NCBI GenBank assembly: GCA_027307115.1
Contig: DAHUXN010000019.1
Location: 1 to 50,736, forward strand
Length of the DNA stretch: 50,736 nt
Reading direction: 5' to 3'
From: Acidobacteriota bacterium
Lineage (GTDB): Bacteria > Acidobacteriota > Terriglobia > Acidiferrales > UBA7541
The translations under genes were made by a program, and so were the position numbers. The notes below the pieces were generated by a model. That model ran no database searches and was not told the DNA's origin. It saw only the letters and a program-made list of their open reading frames with translations. The stretch's first letter is position 1. Every line of letters starts with the position of its first letter. Of this stretch, positions 23,486-33,863 are shown piece by piece.

Positions 23486-25462
23486 TTATCGCTGTGGTTC
23501 TACGGTCAGCCGATCGCCAGCCTTGAGCTCGCGGCTGGCCAAAAACCGATTTTCCTGCTTCAAAGCCGCCACGGTTGTGCCGTACGTATGCGCAATGGAC
23601 CACAACGTCTCGCCGGGAAGCACGCGATGCTCGACCGCGCGATGGCCAGACGTTTTCTGGGATGTTTTGCGCATCGTTGCTGCCACTGCGTGGCTTCCAC
23701 GCGCGCGACGCGAGACGGTGGCATGAATCGGCGCCCCGCCGGGGTATGAGTTCTCGTAAATGCGCAGCAAGCGGCCGTGCGGCGTGCGTTCCGTGCGGAG
23801 ATGGTTCCAGCGTTGAAGCTCGCTGACGCTGACATCGAAGCGCGAAGCAATGCCCTCGAGCGTGTCTCCGCGACGAACGCGATAATGGACCAGACGGGTT
23901 CGGGGCGGCGCCGTGGGAACAATCAATTCCGTCCCAACTGCCGGCGGGTCATTCGCGTCGATCACATTCACGTTTTCGAGCGACGCGACGGTTACATGGT
24001 ATTGCCGCGCAATTTCACCCAGCGTTTGTCCAGACTGCAGTTTGGCAATGCGCCAAATCGTGAGCTTGTCCGCAGGAATGGACGCGATTTCTTTTTGCAG
24101 TTCCGCGCCTGTCCCCTCAGGGACATGCAGGTTGAACCCAGGCTGATTAGGCGTGATGCCGCGCACCAGCTGGGGATTCAGCGCCTGCAGATCGTCTAGA
24201 CTCGCATCGGTGGCGTCCGCGACAAGGCGCAGACTGATGGAGTGGTTCAGCGTAACAGTGTCGAACTTCAGCGGCGGATCCGGGTCGACGTGGATGCCAT
24301 AGAGCAAAGGATCTTTGGCGACCATCGTGAGCGCCAAAATGATGGGCACGTAATTCTTCGTTTGTTCGGGCAGCGCGTTGCGGCGCTGCAATTCCCAGAA
24401 GTCGGCGTAGCCGGTGCGCTCGACCGCGCGGGCCACATTGAGCGGGCCCGAATTGTACGCAGCCATCACCAAATACCAGTCGCCGAACATCTCATATAGA
24501 TCGCGGAAGTGCTCGGCGGCGGCGTGCGTGGCGGCCACGGGATCGTCGCGGTCATCCACCCAGTAACTGCGCCTGAGACCGTACTCTTCTCCAGTGTAAG
24601 GCATGAACTGCCAGATCCCGCGCGCACCCATACTGGAAACAACTCGCGGCTTGAATGCCGATTCCGCCTGCGCAAGATAAATCAAATCCTGCGGCACACC
24701 TTCCTTTTTCAACGTGGATTCAATCATGGCGCGATAGCGGCCCGCGCGCTGCAGGCCCAATTCAGCGATCTCGCGGCCGCGCGGCGATTCAAAAAAACTC
24801 AAGTACTGAAGCACGGACGCATTGACGGTCAGCGGCTGGTCGTGGCCGACGCTGATCAGCTCTTTTTCGGCCATCGCCGCAAGACGCGGATCCGTGGCCG
24901 GAAGGCTTTCCATGTTGGCAATTTCTTCGATAGGAGCCGCGGACTCAGGTTGCGCCGCCGTTTGCGTATCGTCGGACGTGTCGGCATTGTCCATGTCGTC
25001 TTGGCCGTTGTCGGCGACGGCTTCGTCTTTCTGCTCCGCCTCCATCTCATAATTCTGCATCGTGTCAACGATGCGGTTGAAGAGTTCCTGTAAACGCTGA
25101 TCGCCCGTGGCTTCGAGGCCGCTTTTCATCAGGTGGTCGAGGGCTGTATTGAAATCCTTGCGCGCCACGTCGAGTTGCCCCGCCTGATATGCCTGCTGGC
25201 CTGCGTCGTAGGTGGCTTGCACTTGTTCGATCAAGGCATCAACGGCAGGATGAGGGGTTGCCACCAGCTCTTGGACGTTAGGAGCAGGCTTCGGGAAGGG
25301 GAGCGCGCCGATGTTGGCTGCGGTCGAGCTTTGCGCCTGGGGTGTGGGAGCCGGTTGGCGCACCTGAACCGTGTGCTTTGCCGTGTCTTCGCAACCCGCA
25401 GCGGCCAAGAACGACAGCGAAAGCGCGGCTGCCAGGATGGAAATCCCTTTTCTGCCCCTCAT
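23486..25462 (-). CDS. Membrane-bound lytic murein transglycosylase with LysM repeats (MltD-like)
   Basis: A 658-residue lipoprotein that cleaves peptidoglycan. It has a lipobox (AAAG-Cys24) after a hydrophobic signal. A helical, acidic, Gln-rich region follows to about 200. The SLT catalytic domain spans about 245-385, with catalytic Glu267 in LAQAESAFKP and the motifs GARGIWQFMP and AAYNSGPLNV. Three LysM peptidoglycan-binding repeats lie at about 455-500, 525-565 and 615-656. The order and domains are those of MltD. It is the reverse-strand gene next to the M20 peptidase. Confidence 0.93.
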   Translation of the reverse strand: MRGRKGISILAAALSLSFLAAAGCEDTAKHTVQVRQPAPTPQAQSSTAANIGALPFPKPAPNVQELVATPHPAVDALIEQVQATYDAGQQAYQAGQLDVARKDFNTALDHLMKSGLEATGDQRLQELFNRIVDTMQNYEMEAEQKDEAVADNGQDDMDNADTSDDTQTAAQPESAAPIEEIANMESLPATDPRLAAMAEKELISVGHDQPLTVNASVLQYLSFFESPRGREIAELGLQRAGRYRAMIESTLKKEGVPQDLIYLAQAESAFKPRVVSSMGARGIWQFMPYTGEEYGLRRSYWVDDRDDPVAATHAAAEHFRDLYEMFGDWYLVMAAYNSGPLNVARAVERTGYADFWELQRRNALPEQTKNYVPIILALTMVAKDPLLYGIHVDPDPPLKFDTVTLNHSISLRLVADATDASLDDLQALNPQLVRGITPNQPGFNLHVPEGTGAELQKEIASIPADKLTIWRIAKLQSGQTLGEIARQYHVTVASLENVNVIDANDPPAVGTELIVPTAPPRTRLVHYRVRRGDTLEGIASRFDVSVSELQRWNHLRTERTPHGRLLRIYENSYPGGAPIHATVSRRARGSHAVAATMRKTSQKTSGHRAVEHRVLPGETLWSIAHTYGTTVAALKQENRFLASRELKAGDRLTVEPQR

Positions 25463-25698
25463 TCGCCCTCCGAGCCGTTGTTTAGTAGGACGGCCGGCGT
25501 TCGCAAACGTCTCTCAAGCGGCTTTCCGCTCGACATCAGTCGAACGAACGTTGCTTCGCCTAGCTGTCTACCAAAAATTGTACGGGGCGGGCATGGACGG
25601 GTCAACCAAGTTATCGAGCAGGGGTTGACGGAAGGGCGACATCGAGTACTAGAGCGTTCCACTTGTACGCAGGGACAGGCAACCCGGGCGTGAGGAGC

Positions 25699-26850
25699 CT
25701 ACAGCGTGGCGAGCAGTCCTGCGAGAATCGCTGCGCGTTCGGGCAGAGAGCGAATGACGACGTGCTCTCTTGGGCTGTGAGCTCCATCACCCACGGCGCC
25801 CAAGCCGTCGAGAGTGGGAATTCCAAGAGCCGAGGTGAAATTTCCGTCCGAGCCGCCGCCAGTGGACGCCTCCTCCAGCCCGATGCCCATTTGGCGGCCG
25901 AGTTCCTGTGCGTGAAGGAACAGGGCGCGCGACTTGGGCGTGCGTTCCATCGGCGGACGATTAATGCCGCCGCGCACTTCAATGCGCGCTCCGGGCAATA
26001 TTGGTCGCAATGCATGCAGCCTGCGATCGAGAATTCGGGAGTCAGCGACGCGGGCCAGACGCACATCGACCAGCGCGCGCGCGTGCTCGGCGACGACATT
26101 GGTTGCCGTTCCGCCGGCGATGACGTTCGCCTGCACGGTGATTCCGCGCCTCGGGTCGTTCAGCTTGAGAAGTCTCGCGATTTGCAGCGCCAGTTCGTGA
26201 ACCGCGTTGACGCCCCTTTCCGGGTCGATTCCCGCGTGCGCGCTGCGGCCGGTAACAATCAGTTCGACTTCGCCGACCCCTTTGCGTTCGGTTTTCAGCC
26301 GGCCGTCGCCGCCGAAAGCCGGCTCGAGAACGAAAACCGCATCGCTCTGGCGAGCCGCCGTTTCAATTGCGCTGCGCGAAACCGCGCTGCCAATCTCTTC
26401 GTCGGACGTCCAGAGAAAAACGATCCTTTTTCGCATCGGGACGCGCAATGCGCGCAACGCGTCGACGGCGAAAAGGGCAATCGCGTGTCCGCCCTTCATA
26501 TCGAATGTACCGGGACCCCACGCGCGGCCACGCGCCACGCGGAACGGCGTTTGCGGAACCGTCCCGACCGGATAAACGGTATCGAGATGGCCGAGGACGA
26601 GGAATTGCCCCTCTGGGCGGCCGCGTCCAAGCCAGACCTCCGCGCGAACATGATCGCCAAAGTTGCGGTGGCGCAACAATCGTGTGCGTGCGCCGCGCCG
26701 CTGCCATTCCGACGCGATCATTGAACCGAAGCGATCGACGGCGGCCTTGTCGTGGCTCGGCGATTCGATCTGGACCATCCGGCCAAGCAGGCGCACCATC
26801 GCGGGCTCACGTTCGCGCAGCCAAGTGAGCAACTCGCGCATGGGTATCAT
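25699..26850 (-). CDS. M20 family metallopeptidase (carboxypeptidase G2-like)
   Basis: A 383-residue zinc peptidase of the M20 group, hydrolysing a C-terminal amino acid or an acylamino acid. The zinc and catalytic residues are visible in GHLDTVYPVG (His, Asp), GPGTFDMKGG (Asp bridging zinc), TSDEEIGS (catalytic Glu pair), VLEPAFGG and GDGAHSPREHV (last His). The dimerisation domain contains GRSAHAGIDPERG. The ATG at 26850 was chosen over 26889; the first codons upstream lack a ribosome site, although an AGGA is only 15 bases before 26850. No signal peptide is seen, so it is cytoplasmic. Confidence 0.9.
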   Translation of the reverse strand: MIPMRELLTWLREREPAMVRLLGRMVQIESPSHDKAAVDRFGSMIASEWQRRGARTRLLRHRNFGDHVRAEVWLGRGRPEGQFLVLGHLDTVYPVGTVPQTPFRVARGRAWGPGTFDMKGGHAIALFAVDALRALRVPMRKRIVFLWTSDEEIGSAVSRSAIETAARQSDAVFVLEPAFGGDGRLKTERKGVGEVELIVTGRSAHAGIDPERGVNAVHELALQIARLLKLNDPRRGITVQANVIAGGTATNVVAEHARALVDVRLARVADSRILDRRLHALRPILPGARIEVRGGINRPPMERTPKSRALFLHAQELGRQMGIGLEEASTGGGSDGNFTSALGIPTLDGLGAVGDGAHSPREHVVIRSLPERAAILAGLLATL

Positions 26851-27138
26851 TGCGCCGGGTATCCTAGCAACCGCGCGCGCATTCGGCAACGGTCATCGCT
26901 ATAGCTGCTTGCCGTGTGCACCGGGAGATTGGGGGTAAGGCGGTCTGTTACGCCGCTAACCATTGCGTGGTTTTGTTGTATCGGGACGGCAGCCAAATTC
27001 TCATTTTGAGCGCGTGCGTGCGTCCGGTATATTGTTTAAGCGCTCGCACGGCGTCTTTTTCCAGTTTCAGGAGTTTCCACCGGCGAGAGTGTTGTTCAGC
27101 CGGAAACCCATCGCGTCCCTGAAGACGCCACCAAAAGC

Positions 27139-29694
27139 ATGAGTCAGGACATCACCAAGCATCTCGACCGGGCTCGCAAACACTTGGAGAAAAATAAACT
27201 CCAGGACGCCATCGCGGAGTACCGGTCGGTCATCGAAATTTCGCCGGGACAGCCGGAAGCGGTTCAGATGCTCGCGGACCTGTATGCGCGCACGGGTGAT
27301 CTGGTGCAGGCCAGTCACTTTTTCGGCTTGCAGTTTGACAAGCTGGTTGAATCGGGGGACACAGCGCGCGCCTCGGCCATTTTCACCCGGCACTTGAAGG
27401 CCTATCCGCAACCGCCGAGCCGGCTGGCCCGGTATGCGTTCGTGCTGCAAAAGCAAAACAAGACTTCTGAAGCCATTGAGTTTTACTCGACCGCGGCGCA
27501 ACGGTTCCGCGATCAGAATGACCTGAAGTCGGAGTTCGAGTACCTTCAGCGAGTCGCGCAGCTCGATCCTGAAAATCCGGAGCGCCAGACACAACTGGCC
27601 GAGCTTGCCGAAAAACTCGGAAACGCCGAAACGGGCGGCCGGGCATATCTGCGGGCGGCGCAATTGACGCAGGCCGCGGGTGACGCCGAACGCGCCCTTG
27701 AACTTTTCTCAAACGCTCACCGGCTGACCCCCGCGGATCGCAGCGTGGCATTGCTGTTCGCGGACGCGCGGTTGCATCGAGGCGACGCCGCGAAGGCTGT
27801 CGACCTGCTGCGGCCCTTTGCTCCGCCCGACCCTTCTGACACGGCTTTTCTGGCGCTGTACGGCGACGCATTGCTGCAAACCGGCAAACTCGATATGGCG
27901 CGGGAGATGCTTTTCGCCCTGTGCAAACAAAAGCCCGACAGCTTCGACAAATTATTCGAATTGGCCGCGCGCTATGTGCAATCGGGCGCTGAGGAGGAAG
28001 CCATCGCCGTGCTGGAACAAACGAAGGAATGGATGTTCGCCGCTCGAGCTGACAACAGTTTCGCTTCATCCGTCGACCAACTGGCGGACGCCAATCCGAA
28101 GTCACTCGCCATCGCGGAATTTTTGGCCAAGCTATACGATGCCATGAATCGCGAAGTGAAATATTTCGACGCGCTCGTTCGATTGTTCGATCTGGATATC
28201 GAGAGCAATAAAATTCCCGCGGCGTGCGAGGCGCTTGACCGCCTGGTTGAAATCGATCCCTACGATTACCGCATTCACGAACGCATTTCGAAACTCGAGG
28301 GCAAAGCGAGCGGATCATTTCTACGCAGCATCAACGCTCGCGCGGCAAAGGCTTCCGGAAGCGCGCAGTCATCGGATTCGCTCGGAACCGGCGGGATTGG
28401 CGATGCGGCGCGTGCCCCCGCTACCGAGGAGGAGAAATCCCAGCGCGCCTTGGACGACCTGATCGTTCAGGCTGAAATTTTCCTGCAGTATTCGCTGCAG
28501 GGCAAGGCGACGGAGCGTCTGGAACGAATCGCGGAGCAGTTTCCCGGCGAGGAGGCGCGCAACGAGCGTTTGCGGATGCTCTATGAGCGCGCGAACTGGT
28601 GGCCTAAAGGAACGCAAGCGCGCGCCAAGTCGGCCCCTGCCGCGCCAGCGCCGGCTGCCCCGAGTGTTTCCTCGGCGGCGGACACCCATCGCGATTTGGC
28701 GGAGATCGCGGAAATCACCCGCTTAATGTATCGGGAAGTGACTCCACGCGAAGTGCTCGGCACGGCTGTGCGCGAAATCGGCAAATACCTCACCGCGCGC
28801 CGCTGCGTTGCGGTGATTGGCGCGCCAGGCGAAGCGCCGCAGATGACGGCGGAATATGCGTCCCCCGGATTGAAGCCGGCAGGTGCAAGTGTGCTGGCGA
28901 AAATCGCCACGGGGCTTTCGAATTCGCGCCAGGATGCAATCGGCGGCATTTCAACCACGTCCAAGCAGCTCCGCGATTTGCGAGAACTGGATGTGGACAC
29001 GATCCTCGGCGTGGCGCTGACGGATAAGGATACGCAAGCAGCGGCAGGCGTGCTGTTTATTGGCGATGCCTCCTCGCGCGAATGGAAATCGAATGAAAGC
29101 TATTTTCTGCAAGCCGTCGGCGACCAGGTGATGATTTCCGTGAATCACACGCGTTTGCGTTCGCTCGTGCGCACGCTGGCGGTGGCGGACGAGAAAACGG
29201 GACTACTTGGACGCGGAGCTTACATTGATTGCTTGCTGGCGGAATCCAAGCGCTCGCGCGTGCAGGGTGCGCCGCTCACGCTTGTGATTTTGCAATTGGA
29301 TCGCGGCGCGGAAATATTGCGGCAGGAGGGCGATACGGCACTCGAAGCGTACATGAACCAGGTGGCTCGCGCGCTCGAACCGTTGATCCGGCAGGGAGAT
29401 CTGGGCGTGAAGTACACCGCGTGGTCCCTCGCGTTTGTGTTACCGGACACGTCGCGCGAAAAGGGAGAACCGCTCGCGGAGAAACTGCGACAGGCTGCGG
29501 CGCAGGTTCGGCCCTCTTGGGCCGGAGCCGGAGTGAGTTTGAGCGCAGTGGTGGCCGATGCCAGCGCGCGCGCGGCGGACGAAAATGAAGATCGCGTGAC
29601 GGAATGGATCAATCGCGCGGAAGTTGGACTGGACGAAACCAGACACCGCGGCGGCAACACAGTGGTCACGCTGGCCGCGCCGCAATCGAATTAA
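27139..29694 (+). CDS. TPR-GAF protein with degenerate GGDEF domain
   Basis: An 851-residue cytoplasmic protein. Residues 1-400 are TPR-like repeats, beginning LDRARKHLEKNKLQDAIAEYR. A Gly/Ala/Pro-rich linker follows, then a GAF domain at about 515-690 (ITRLMYREVTPREVLGTAVREIG... AAAGVLFIGD). A GGDEF-type fold (DEKTGLLGRGAYIDCLL, about 705-845) ends it, but the active loop reads YTAWSLAFVLP at 759-769 instead of YGGDEFAVLLP. It therefore cannot be a diguanylate cyclase. The domain may be a receptor or scaffold. Its start has no strong ribosome site, and the next gene follows after 33 bases. Confidence 0.88.
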   Translation: MSQDITKHLDRARKHLEKNKLQDAIAEYRSVIEISPGQPEAVQMLADLYARTGDLVQASHFFGLQFDKLVESGDTARASAIFTRHLKAYPQPPSRLARYAFVLQKQNKTSEAIEFYSTAAQRFRDQNDLKSEFEYLQRVAQLDPENPERQTQLAELAEKLGNAETGGRAYLRAAQLTQAAGDAERALELFSNAHRLTPADRSVALLFADARLHRGDAAKAVDLLRPFAPPDPSDTAFLALYGDALLQTGKLDMAREMLFALCKQKPDSFDKLFELAARYVQSGAEEEAIAVLEQTKEWMFAARADNSFASSVDQLADANPKSLAIAEFLAKLYDAMNREVKYFDALVRLFDLDIESNKIPAACEALDRLVEIDPYDYRIHERISKLEGKASGSFLRSINARAAKASGSAQSSDSLGTGGIGDAARAPATEEEKSQRALDDLIVQAEIFLQYSLQGKATERLERIAEQFPGEEARNERLRMLYERANWWPKGTQARAKSAPAAPAPAAPSVSSAADTHRDLAEIAEITRLMYREVTPREVLGTAVREIGKYLTARRCVAVIGAPGEAPQMTAEYASPGLKPAGASVLAKIATGLSNSRQDAIGGISTTSKQLRDLRELDVDTILGVALTDKDTQAAAGVLFIGDASSREWKSNESYFLQAVGDQVMISVNHTRLRSLVRTLAVADEKTGLLGRGAYIDCLLAESKRSRVQGAPLTLVILQLDRGAEILRQEGDTALEAYMNQVARALEPLIRQGDLGVKYTAWSLAFVLPDTSREKGEPLAEKLRQAAAQVRPSWAGAGVSLSAVVADASARAADENEDRVTEWINRAEVGLDETRHRGGNTVVTLAAPQSN

Positions 29695-29727
29695 TTCATA
29701 CCGAGAACCGTATATCGAGGAGGAATC

Positions 29728-30915
29728 ATGTTTCCCACGGATGTGGTGATTCTCGCCGGAGCGCGCACGCCGATGACGCGCTACAACGGCGAATTTGCAG
29801 GCGTCACGGCCATTGATTTGGGCGTGGCCGCCGCAAAGGAAGCGGTCAGGCGCTCGAACGTTGATCCCGCCGAGATCGAACACGTTGTGTTTGGCAATGT
29901 GATGCAGACGAGCGCGGACGCAATTTATGGCGCGCGTCACGTCGGATTGAAGACCGGCCTCAAAATTGAAACACCCGCCGTCACCGTGAACCGGCTTTGC
30001 GGCTCCGGCGTTGAATCGATCAGCCAGGCCGCGCAACGCATTCTTCTTGGCGAAGCGAAAACAGTTCTCGCCGGCGGAATGGAAAATATGACGCAGTGCC
30101 CGCACGTGATTCGCGGCGCGCGCACGGGCTTCCGTCTGGGCGAAGGCAAGCTCGAAGACTCCCTGATGTCTGGTCTTTACGATCCGATCAGTGGCTGCAC
30201 CATGTCTGACACTGCCGAGAATCTCGCGCTCGAACACGGAATCACGCGCCAGGCGGCCGACGAATACGCGTTGCGCAGCCAGCAAGCGGCGGAGGCCGCC
30301 TTTCGCGCCTGCCGGATGAAGGAAGAAATTGTTCCCGTCGAAGTCGGCAAGGGCAAGAAGGCGCACATGGTGTCGCAGGACGATCATCGCCGCCCCGAGA
30401 CGACGATGGAGATTCTTTCCGCGCTCCCGCCCGCATTTCGCAAGGATGGAATCGTTACTGCCGGAAACGCCAGCGGAATTGTTGATGGCGCCGCGGCCGT
30501 CGTTTTGACGCACGCAAAGGTCGCGAAGGATCGCGGATGGAAACCGCTGGGCAGGATCGTTTCTTGGGCCACAGCCGGAGTCGAACCGAAGCTCATGGGC
30601 ATCGGTCCAGTTCCCTCGACGCGCAAGGCGCTTGAACTCGCCGGGCTAACGCTCGACCAAATTGACTTGATCGAAGTGAACGAAGCATTTTCGCCGCAAT
30701 ATCTGGCCGTTGAAAAAGTGCTGGGTCTCAATCGCGATAAGACGAACGTTAACGGCGGAGCAATTGCCCTGGGCCATCCGCTCGGCGCCACGGGCACGCG
30801 GCTGGTCCTTACGCTGCTGCTCGAATTGCGGCGGCGCAATCAGCGTTACGGTCTGGCGACAGCGTGCATCGGCGGCGGCCAGGGAATCGCGATGATTGTC
30901 GAATCGATGTCGTAG
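29728..30915 (+). CDS. Acetyl-CoA C-acetyltransferase (thiolase)
   Basis: A 395-residue thiolase that condenses two acetyl-CoA or cleaves 3-ketoacyl-CoA. Catalytic Cys91 is in NRLCGSGVESI, the His is in NGGAIALGHPLGATG and the second Cys in ACIGGGQG. The start has a very good GAGGAGGAAT ribosome site. The next two genes, hydroxyacyl-CoA dehydrogenase and enoyl-CoA hydratase, complete three of the steps of beta-oxidation or of acetyl-CoA to crotonyl-CoA conversion, so the direction is not decided by sequence. Confidence 0.95.
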   Translation: MFPTDVVILAGARTPMTRYNGEFAGVTAIDLGVAAAKEAVRRSNVDPAEIEHVVFGNVMQTSADAIYGARHVGLKTGLKIETPAVTVNRLCGSGVESISQAAQRILLGEAKTVLAGGMENMTQCPHVIRGARTGFRLGEGKLEDSLMSGLYDPISGCTMSDTAENLALEHGITRQAADEYALRSQQAAEAAFRACRMKEEIVPVEVGKGKKAHMVSQDDHRRPETTMEILSALPPAFRKDGIVTAGNASGIVDGAAAVVLTHAKVAKDRGWKPLGRIVSWATAGVEPKLMGIGPVPSTRKALELAGLTLDQIDLIEVNEAFSPQYLAVEKVLGLNRDKTNVNGGAIALGHPLGATGTRLVLTLLLELRRRNQRYGLATACIGGGQGIAMIVESMS

Positions 30916-30956
30916 TCTTGAATGACAAAGAATTCTAATTTCAAGAAGGAGAATGA

Positions 30957-31841
30957 ATGGCCATTGAAAAAGTGGGAGTCGTAGGCTGCGGCCTGATGGG
31001 ATCGGGAATCGCTCAGATTGCGGCGCAGGCGGGCTGCACGGTTGTGGTTCGCGAAGTCAGCGAGGAGCGGTTGAATAAAGGTCTGGCGTCCATCGAAAAG
31101 AGCCTGAATAAATTCGTCGAAAAGGGAACGCTTTCGCCGGCGGATCGCGACGCGGCGCGCGGGCGTTTGCGCGGTACCACGAAGCTCGAAGATTTGAAAG
31201 ATTCCGATTTGGTGGTGGAAGCGATTATCGAGCAATTGCCGGACAAGCGCGAACTTTACTCTGTCCTTGATAAGATTTGTTCCAAGAACACGATTTTCGC
31301 CAGCAACACCTCATCTCTCTCAATCACGGAGATGGCGTTTATGACCGCGCGGCCGGACCGTTTCATCGGGCTGCACTTTTTTAACCCTGTCCCGCTGATG
31401 AAGCTGGTCGAAGTGATTCGCACCATCGCCACGGATCCAAAAGTTTACGAGGACGCAGTCGCGTTCGCCGGCCGCGTGGGAAAAGTGCCGGTGCGCACCT
31501 CCGATCGCACGGGCTTCATTGTCAATCGCCTGCTGGTGCCTTATCTTCTCGACGCGGTTCGTGTACTTGAAGAGGGGGTCGCGTCCATCGAAGACATCGA
31601 CAATTCGATGAAGCTCGGTTGCGGCTATCCCATGGGCCCCTTGACACTGCTCGACTTCGTTGGCAACGACACGACGTATTACATTGCGAACATCATGTTC
31701 GACGAATTCAAGGAAGCGCGTTTCGCGCCGCCGCCGTTGCTGAAACGCATGGTTCTCGCCGGATGGAACGGACGTAAGGCGGGCCGCGGCTTTTACGATT
31801 ATTCCGATCCGGCCAAGCCGAAAGCCATACAACTGACGTAG
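30957..31841 (+). CDS. 3-hydroxybutyryl-CoA dehydrogenase
   Basis: A 294-residue NAD(P)-dependent short-chain 3-hydroxyacyl-CoA dehydrogenase. The N-terminal dinucleotide motif is GVVGCGLMGSGIAQIAA (7-23), and the catalytic region is FIGLHFFNPVPLMKLVEVI, where the His is essential. The C-terminus (DNSMKLGCGYPMGPLTLLDFVG) is the dimerisation helix of the family. The start at 30957 has AAGGAGAATG just upstream; an in-frame earlier ATG does not exist. It lies 41 bases after the thiolase and 30 bases before the crotonase gene, a likely operon. Confidence 0.94.
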   Translation: MAIEKVGVVGCGLMGSGIAQIAAQAGCTVVVREVSEERLNKGLASIEKSLNKFVEKGTLSPADRDAARGRLRGTTKLEDLKDSDLVVEAIIEQLPDKRELYSVLDKICSKNTIFASNTSSLSITEMAFMTARPDRFIGLHFFNPVPLMKLVEVIRTIATDPKVYEDAVAFAGRVGKVPVRTSDRTGFIVNRLLVPYLLDAVRVLEEGVASIEDIDNSMKLGCGYPMGPLTLLDFVGNDTTYYIANIMFDEFKEARFAPPPLLKRMVLAGWNGRKAGRGFYDYSDPAKPKAIQLT

Positions 31842-31871
31842 AGCGCAAAATCGAGCGATGGAGCCCAGCAC

Positions 31872-32654
31872 ATGGCATATGAAAATCTTCTATTCGAAAT
31901 AAAAGATCAGATCGCCTGCATCACGTTCAACCGTCCAAAAGTATTGAACGCACTCAATCGCAAAACGGTCGAGGAGTTAGGCGACGCGTTGAATCACGCG
32001 CGTGAGGATGGCTCGGTGCGTGTGCTGATTCTTACGGGCGCAGGCGAAAAATCTTTCGTTGCAGGCGCGGACATCAACGAGCTCGCTCAGCGTACGCCCG
32101 TCGACGGAAAAGACTTTTCGCTTTTCGGCCAGGAAATATTTCACCGCCTCGAAACGATGGGCAAGCCTTCGATTGCTGCAATCAACGGATTCGCATTGGG
32201 AGGCGGCTGCGAGCTGGCGCTTTCCTGTACCATGCGCATCGCCAGCAAAAATGCGCGTCTTGGCCAGCCCGAAGTGAAACTCGGAATCATTCCCGGCTAT
32301 GGAGGCTCGCAGAGACTCGCGCGTCTCTGCGGCAAAGGGATCGCGCACGAATTGATTCTTTCTGGCGAAATGATTTCCGCCGACGAAGCTCTGCGTGTGG
32401 GCCTGGTGAATCGCGTTGTCGAACAGGCAGAATTGATCCCCACCGCCGAATCCATCGCGAAAAAGATCGCTGCGAACGCGCCGCTCGCCGTCAAGTTCGC
32501 CATGGAAGCCGTGGAACACGGAATGGAAATGCCGCAGGAAGAGGGTCTCTTTCTGGAAGCTACGCTCTTTGGTCTTTGCTGCGCGACAGAAGACATGCGC
32601 GAAGGCACTCGTGCGTTCATCGAGAAGCGTGCCGCGCAGTTCAAGGGAAAATAG
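31872..32654 (+). CDS. Enoyl-CoA hydratase (crotonase)
   Basis: A 260-residue crotonase-family enzyme that adds water to trans-2-enoyl-CoA. Oxyanion-hole residues are in [12 protein letters not shown] and [14 protein letters not shown]. The catalytic Glu segments are [12 protein letters not shown] and [24 protein letters not shown], both intact. Unlike FadB/FadJ it carries no dehydrogenase half, because that activity is encoded by the gene before it. The ribH start follows 4 bases after the stop, so the run of genes continues. Confidence 0.93.
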   Translation: MAYENLLFEIKDQIACITFNRPKVLNALNRKTVEELGDALNHAREDGSVRVLILTGAGEKSFVAGADINELAQRTPVDGKDFSLFGQEIFHRLETMGKPSIAAINGFALGGGCELALSCTMRIASKNARLGQPEVKLGIIPGYGGSQRLARLCGKGIAHELILSGEMISADEALRVGLVNRVVEQAELIPTAESIAKKIAANAPLAVKFAMEAVEHGMEMPQEEGLFLEATLFGLCCATEDMREGTRAFIEKRAAQFKGK

Positions 32655-32658
32655 CGAC

Positions 32659-33243
32659 ATGCCGGAGAAAACGCCTGAAAAAAGTCCCGGGAAGCTCCGC
32701 CCCACGGCGACACAGGGCGAACTTTCCGCAACAGGCTTGCGCTTCGGAATTGTCGTCAGCCGCTTCAACAGCTTCATCACCGAACGCCTTCTTGCAGGTG
32801 CGCTCGATGCGCTCCAACGCGCTGGCGCGGCGGAAAAGCAAATTGAACTCGTTCGCGTTCCGGGTTCGCTCGAAATTCCCGTCGCCGCAAAAAAACTCGG
32901 CCAATCTGGCCGCTGCGACGCCATCATTTGCATCGGTTGCGTTATACGCGGTGAAACTTCCCACTTCGAACATGTGTCCAGCGAAGTCGCGCGCGGCGTG
33001 CAAATCGCGCAACTCGACACGGGCGTGCCCATGGCATTCTGTGTGTTGACCTGCGAGACGCTCGAACAGGCCATCGACCGCGCGGGCCTCAAGAGTGGCA
33101 ACAAAGGTTTTGAGGCCGGGCTTGCCGCAATCGAAATGGCGAATTTGTTGCCCAAGCTGGCGGACAATCGTGGTAGTGCATCGACCAACTCGCGCAAATC
33201 GAAGCCGCGCATATCACGCCCCGGAAAACGCCGCGAAAAATGA
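32659..33243 (+). CDS. ribH: 6,7-dimethyl-8-ribityllumazine synthase
   Basis: Riboflavin biosynthesis enzyme that joins 5-amino-6-ribitylaminouracil to 3,4-dihydroxybutanone 4-phosphate. The 194-residue product has the family motifs [45 protein letters not shown] and [16 protein letters not shown] basic, Ser/Lys-rich C-terminal extension of about 30 residues (ending GKRREK) is longer than in most RibH and may be unstructured. The start is 4 bases after the upstream gene and it overlaps nusB by four bases (ATGA), the common ribH-nusB arrangement. Confidence 0.96.
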   Translation: MPEKTPEKSPGKLRPTATQGELSATGLRFGIVVSRFNSFITERLLAGALDALQRAGAAEKQIELVRVPGSLEIPVAAKKLGQSGRCDAIICIGCVIRGETSHFEHVSSEVARGVQIAQLDTGVPMAFCVLTCETLEQAIDRAGLKSGNKGFEAGLAAIEMANLLPKLADNRGSASTNSRKSKPRISRPGKRREK

Positions 33244-33662
33244 CCCTTCGCCGTAAATCCCGCGAGTGCGCTCTGCAGATGCTTTTCCAGTGGGACATGA
33301 ACCACAAATCGCCGGCGCGCGTTGAGGAGTCCTTTTGGAAATCCGCACCCGCGGCGGAATCAACGCGGCGTTTCGCCAACCAGCTTTTTGAAGGCGCGGT
33401 GGCGCAGGCGGAAGCAAACGACACCACGATTGAAATGCTCTCGAAGAATTGGCGCATCGAACGCATGCCCGAAATTGATCGCGGCATTTTGCGCCTGGCG
33501 ATTTACGAGCTTCGCTCTGGCACAGCACCCGTAAAAGTCGTCATTGTCGAAGCGCTCGAACTTGCCAAGAAATTCTCCACCGCCGAATCCGCGCGCTTTC
33601 TCAACGGAATCCTCGACGCCGCTTCGAAGGCCCTCGATCAAAACAACAAGAAGCAAGAATAG
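33240..33662 (+). CDS. nusB: Transcription antitermination factor NusB
   Basis: A 140-residue all-helical antitermination factor that binds BoxA RNA with NusE during rRNA transcription. NusB motifs are [17 protein letters not shown] at the N-terminus, [12 protein letters not shown] and [27 protein letters not shown]. It overlaps the ribH stop by four bases, so translation is coupled. No convincing terminator follows; a short CCCC/GGGG hairpin at about 33740 is weak. Confidence 0.96.
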   Translation: MTLRRKSRECALQMLFQWDMNHKSPARVEESFWKSAPAAESTRRFANQLFEGAVAQAEANDTTIEMLSKNWRIERMPEIDRGILRLAIYELRSGTAPVKVVIVEALELAKKFSTAESARFLNGILDAASKALDQNNKKQE

Positions 33663-33863
33663 AAATTCCACCCGCGCGACAATAGGAATCTTTTCTTGTG
33701 CCTTCCGCCAAAAAGCTCGATTTCTACATCTCCTTTCTTCCCCTGTATTTAGGGGCGTTTCTGCAGCGAATGCGGCAGTCCTGAAAGTCCCCCGCAACTT
33801 TTCGCTTTTCGCGGTGTTCAACGGAATGCAAACGATATTTACCTAGCCCAAGGAGAAAACGAC

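Noticed and set aside
28700-29690. Active diguanylate cyclase
   Set aside because: The catalytic loop is YTAWSLAFVLP, not YGGDEF, so cyclase activity is ruled out.
33735-33800. Terminator after nusB
   Set aside because: A CCCC/GGGG stem of four pairs with an imperfect T-run is too weak to call.
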